Part shown: positions 7,147-9,315 of the stretch, in pieces
Numbering within the stretch: position 1 is the stretch's first letter
Layout: every line of letters starts with the position of its first letter
Assembly (NCBI GenBank): GCA_021779695.1
Contig: JAJYAE010000169.1
Span: 1-9,315 of the forward strand
DNA from: Acidobacteriota bacterium
Lineage (GTDB): Bacteria > Acidobacteriota > Terriglobia > Terriglobales > Acidobacteriaceae
Length of the DNA: 9,315 bases
Direction of reading: 5' to 3'
Notes under the pieces: generated by a model
What the model was told of the DNA's origin: nothing
Database searches by the model: none
The model's input: only the letters and a program-made list of their open reading frames with translations
Translations under genes and position numbers: made by a program

Positions 7147-7632
7147 TCATGCCGTCGTTGCATGACCCGCCAGCAGGATCGGGTCAAGTCGCACCGGGTC
7201 CAGCATCACCAGCAATCCGTCTTCCAGCTTGTACGCACCGGCAAACAGGTTCTTGTGTCGATCCTCCAGCGTGCAGGGATTGGGCTCAAACGCGCTGCCG
7301 GGGACCATGAGCACTTCCTTCACTGCATCCACCTGGACCCCAAAGCATCCTGCCGGACTCTCCAGCACCAGCACGGCATGCGGCGCGCGCAGCGCCGGCA
7401 TCCCCAGCAACTGCCGCACGCTCACCGCCGTCAACACGTCGCCGCGATAGTGCACCAGCCCGCCCACAAAATCCGGCGCCCGCGGTACCGGCTGCGGGCT
7501 CATCGAGCCCAGGATCTCCGCAATGTGCGCAATCGGCACGCCAAATCGCGCGCCCCCCAGTTCCACCGAACACACCTCGACGCAATCAGCCGTGGCCTTC
7601 CCTGGCCCTCCCGGACTCATCCTCCCCTTCAT
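7147..7632 (-). CDS. cheW: Chemotaxis coupling protein CheW
   Basis: CheW is a scaffold that links chemoreceptors to the CheA kinase. The 161-residue product is one CheW-like beta-barrel domain (about 17-155): VCSVELGGARFGVPIAHIAE at the start, a central GGLVHYRGDVLTAVSVRQLL (57-76), LVLESPAGCFGVQVDAVKEV, and a final ...LEDGLLVMLDPVRL. The GLVHYRG segment corresponds to the conserved NLRG-type turn used in receptor binding. The ATG at 7632 overlaps the cheA stop as ATGA and is served by GGAGG seven bases upstream (7640-7644). A second in-frame ATG at 7620 has GGAGG directly against it, too close to be used. No extra domains. The close coupling with cheA suggests a fixed ratio of the two proteins. 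Confidence 0.94.
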   Translation of the reverse strand: MKGRMSPGGPGKATADCVEVCSVELGGARFGVPIAHIAEILGSMSPQPVPRAPDFVGGLVHYRGDVLTAVSVRQLLGMPALRAPHAVLVLESPAGCFGVQVDAVKEVLMVPGSAFEPNPCTLEDRHKNLFAGAYKLEDGLLVMLDPVRLDPILLAGHATTA

Positions 7633-9315
7633 CCCGCCACCTCCGCCAAACTTTCCACCTGCAGGGGAGCCACCGCGCCCAGCTGCACCACGCCGGTCAC
7701 ACGCTCCTTCAACAGCGTCACGCCCTCGGCCTGTTGCGATGTCCCGGCTTCAATCAACTCTCGGCCCGCTGCCACGTCCAGCACATGCGATACCGCCACG
7801 CCCACCTGCCGGTTGCCATCCTGGCAGACCACCACCACCAAACGTCCGTGGGTGCGCCTTCGCGCCTCTGCCAAAAGATCCCCGGCATCCTCCACCGGCA
7901 GCAGCTGGCCTTCAAAATGAAGGACCGGCCGTTGCCCCACATACTCCACCCGTTCCACAGGAACCTGCTCGATGCGCAACACATCGCGCAGCGGAACTGC
8001 CGCCTGCCGCCCAGCCACTTCCACCAGCAGATACTCAAGCCCTGTATTCGTCGCGTCGCGTCCTGCCTCATCCTCCGGTTGCATCGGCTCGTCTTCTCCG
8101 CTCAAAGCAATCCCGGCTCGCACGGCAATTGCGCCGGGGTCCAGAATCAGCGCCAGGTCCCCGTTGCCCAGCACCGTCGCTCCGGAGTAGAGCCCGATCT
8201 CCTTCAGCGCGGGCGACAAAGGCTTCACCACAATCTCTTCCGGATCCGCGAGCCCATCCACCACCAGGCCGTAGCTCCTGCCATCCGCATCCAGCACCGC
8301 GATGAAACATTCCCCGGCTCTTCCCATGTCTGCACCCACGCCCGGCAGCAGCAGGCGCTCCAGGAAGACAAGCGGCAGCAGCTTGCCGCGCAGCCGGAAC
8401 AGTGGCGCATTCTCAATCCATTCAATTGCTCCTTTCGTTTCTTCCGGGAATACATGCACCAATTCCGAAAGCGGGCCCTGCGGCAGCGCAAAGCTCTGTC
8501 CCACGCCGCGCACAATCAGCGCCGGAATAATTGCCAGAGTCAGCGGGATGCGCAGTCGCAGCGTGGTCCCACGGCCGGCTTTGGATTCGATCTCCACCTT
8601 GCCGCCAATCTTCTCCACATTGGTCCGCACCACGTCCATCCCCACGCCGCGGCCGCTCACGTTCGTGACCGACGACGCTGTCGAGAAGCCCGGCAAAAAG
8701 ATCAACTGCAACAGCTCCCGCTCGCTCAGTTGCGCAGCGTGCTCCGGTGTAATCAGTCCGCGCTCGATCGCCTTGGCGCGCACCTTCTCAACGGAGATTC
8801 CTGCGCCATCGTCGCTTACTTCCACAATGACGTGCGACCCTTCCTGCACCGCGCGCAGCCGCAGCGTTCCATCCGCTTCTTTGCCCGCTGCCCGCCTCGC
8901 TTCGGGCGCCTCAAAGCCATGGTCCATCGCGTTGCGTACCGCGTGCGTCAGCGGATCCTTGATCGCCTCCAGCAGACTCTTGTCCAGCTCCGTCTCTTGC
9001 CCCTCCATCTCCAGCCGCACCCGCTTGCCCAGAGTCTGAGAGAGATCCCGCACCATCCGCGGCATCTTTGAGAAGACATGCGACACCGGCTGCATCCGGG
9101 CTCGCATCACCGCCTCGCGCAGGTCTGCAGTCACCATGTCCAGCCGCCGCGAAAGCATCGTCATCTTTGGATCGAGCGCGGTCGCTTGCAGCACCTGGTT
9201 GCGCGTCAGCACCAGTTCGCCCACCAGGTTCATCATCCGGTTCAGCAAGGTCACATCCACACGCAGACTGCTCTCCGCGGCCGTGCTTGCTCCGCCTCGC
9301 GCCCTCGGTGCTTCC
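7629..9315 (-). CDS. cheA: Chemotaxis histidine kinase CheA, C-terminal 561 residues (5' part beyond the window)
   Basis: CheA is the dimeric kinase that phosphorylates CheY. The frame is open to the window edge; a GTG at 9260 is internal, not a start. Counting from the first full codon (9314), the visible part has the end of a linker (1-17), the P3 dimerisation domain beginning VDVTLLNRMMNLVGELVLTR (19-38), the P4 ATP-binding domain with N-box LTHAVRNAMDHGFE (122-135), G1 DDGAGI (168-173), FLPGFST (206-212) and G2 GRGVGMDVV (221-229), then the P5 CheW-like domain (about 256-395). A second CheW-like domain follows at about 425-555 (LEYLLVEVAGRQAAVPLRDV ... VLHFEGQLLPVEDAGDLL ... VGVAVSHVLDV), after an acidic linker (406-425). 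Standard CheA ends after P5. The P1 domain with the phospho-accepting histidine is outside the window, so activity is presumed. The stop overlaps the cheW start. Confidence 0.95.
   Translation of the reverse strand, partial: EAPRARGGASTAAESSLRVDVTLLNRMMNLVGELVLTRNQVLQATALDPKMTMLSRRLDMVTADLREAVMRARMQPVSHVFSKMPRMVRDLSQTLGKRVRLEMEGQETELDKSLLEAIKDPLTHAVRNAMDHGFEAPEARRAAGKEADGTLRLRAVQEGSHVIVEVSDDGAGISVEKVRAKAIERGLITPEHAAQLSERELLQLIFLPGFSTASSVTNVSGRGVGMDVVRTNVEKIGGKVEIESKAGRGTTLRLRIPLTLAIIPALIVRGVGQSFALPQGPLSELVHVFPEETKGAIEWIENAPLFRLRGKLLPLVFLERLLLPGVGADMGRAGECFIAVLDADGRSYGLVVDGLADPEEIVVKPLSPALKEIGLYSGATVLGNGDLALILDPGAIAVRAGIALSGEDEPMQPEDEAGRDATNTGLEYLLVEVAGRQAAVPLRDVLRIEQVPVERVEYVGQRPVLHFEGQLLPVEDAGDLLAEARRRTHGRLVVVVCQDGNRQVGVAVSHVLDVAAGRELIEAGTSQQAEGVTLLKERVTGVVQLGAVAPLQVESLAEVAG

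Noticed and set aside
7734..9071. A 445-codon open frame on the plus strand
   Set aside because: It is antisense to cheA and its product is a low-complexity His/Arg/Gln-rich sequence with no domain.

Overview
This is a GC-rich bacterial window with densely packed genes. Its centrepiece is a compact chemosensory operon on the minus strand. The style of the proteins (an AMP-ligase/ACP/PlsC fusion, a receiver-less CheB, a PilZ protein with a long extra C-terminal region) would fit a soil Acidobacteriota of the Terriglobia/Acidobacteriaceae type. That assignment is an inference from general familiarity, not something the sequence proves.

Layout. (1) Bases 1-522, minus strand: the N-terminal 174 residues of a large Lhr-type superfamily 2 helicase, cut by the window edge just before its motif II. 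(2) Bases 662-3325, plus strand, divergent from the helicase: an 887-residue trifunctional lipid enzyme with an acyl-AMP ligase domain, an acyl carrier protein domain and a PlsC-type acyltransferase domain. (3) Bases 3424-4500, minus strand, convergent with the lipid gene: a PilZ-domain protein with a C-terminal half resembling the DUF4393/Abi-alpha family. (4) Bases 4501-4860: a 360-base non-coding stretch with a few weak regulatory-looking elements. (5) Bases 4861-9315, minus strand: transcription order cheA (5' part beyond the window), cheW, cheY, cheB, cheR.

How the genes work together. CheA autophosphorylates and is coupled to receptors by CheW. CheY is the diffusible phospho-output. CheR methylates and CheB demethylates receptor glutamates for adaptation. 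cheA/cheW and cheB/cheR each overlap by the four bases ATGA, a translational-coupling arrangement. cheY lies 22 bases after cheW. A 180-base gap containing a modest terminator-like hairpin separates cheY from cheB. No receptor (MCP) gene is visible. The PilZ protein, lying on the same strand after cheR, has the residues expected for cyclic-di-GMP binding, so the locus may join chemosensory and c-di-GMP signalling; this is suggested by position only.

Nothing here is clearly a mobile element, CRISPR array, RNA gene or phage remnant. The points most worth a second look are the PilZ plus Abi-alpha-like fusion, the CheB that lacks a receiver domain and instead carries a cysteine-containing N-terminal extension (or starts much later), the ligase-ACP-acyltransferase relay enzyme, and the second CheW-like domain at the end of CheA.
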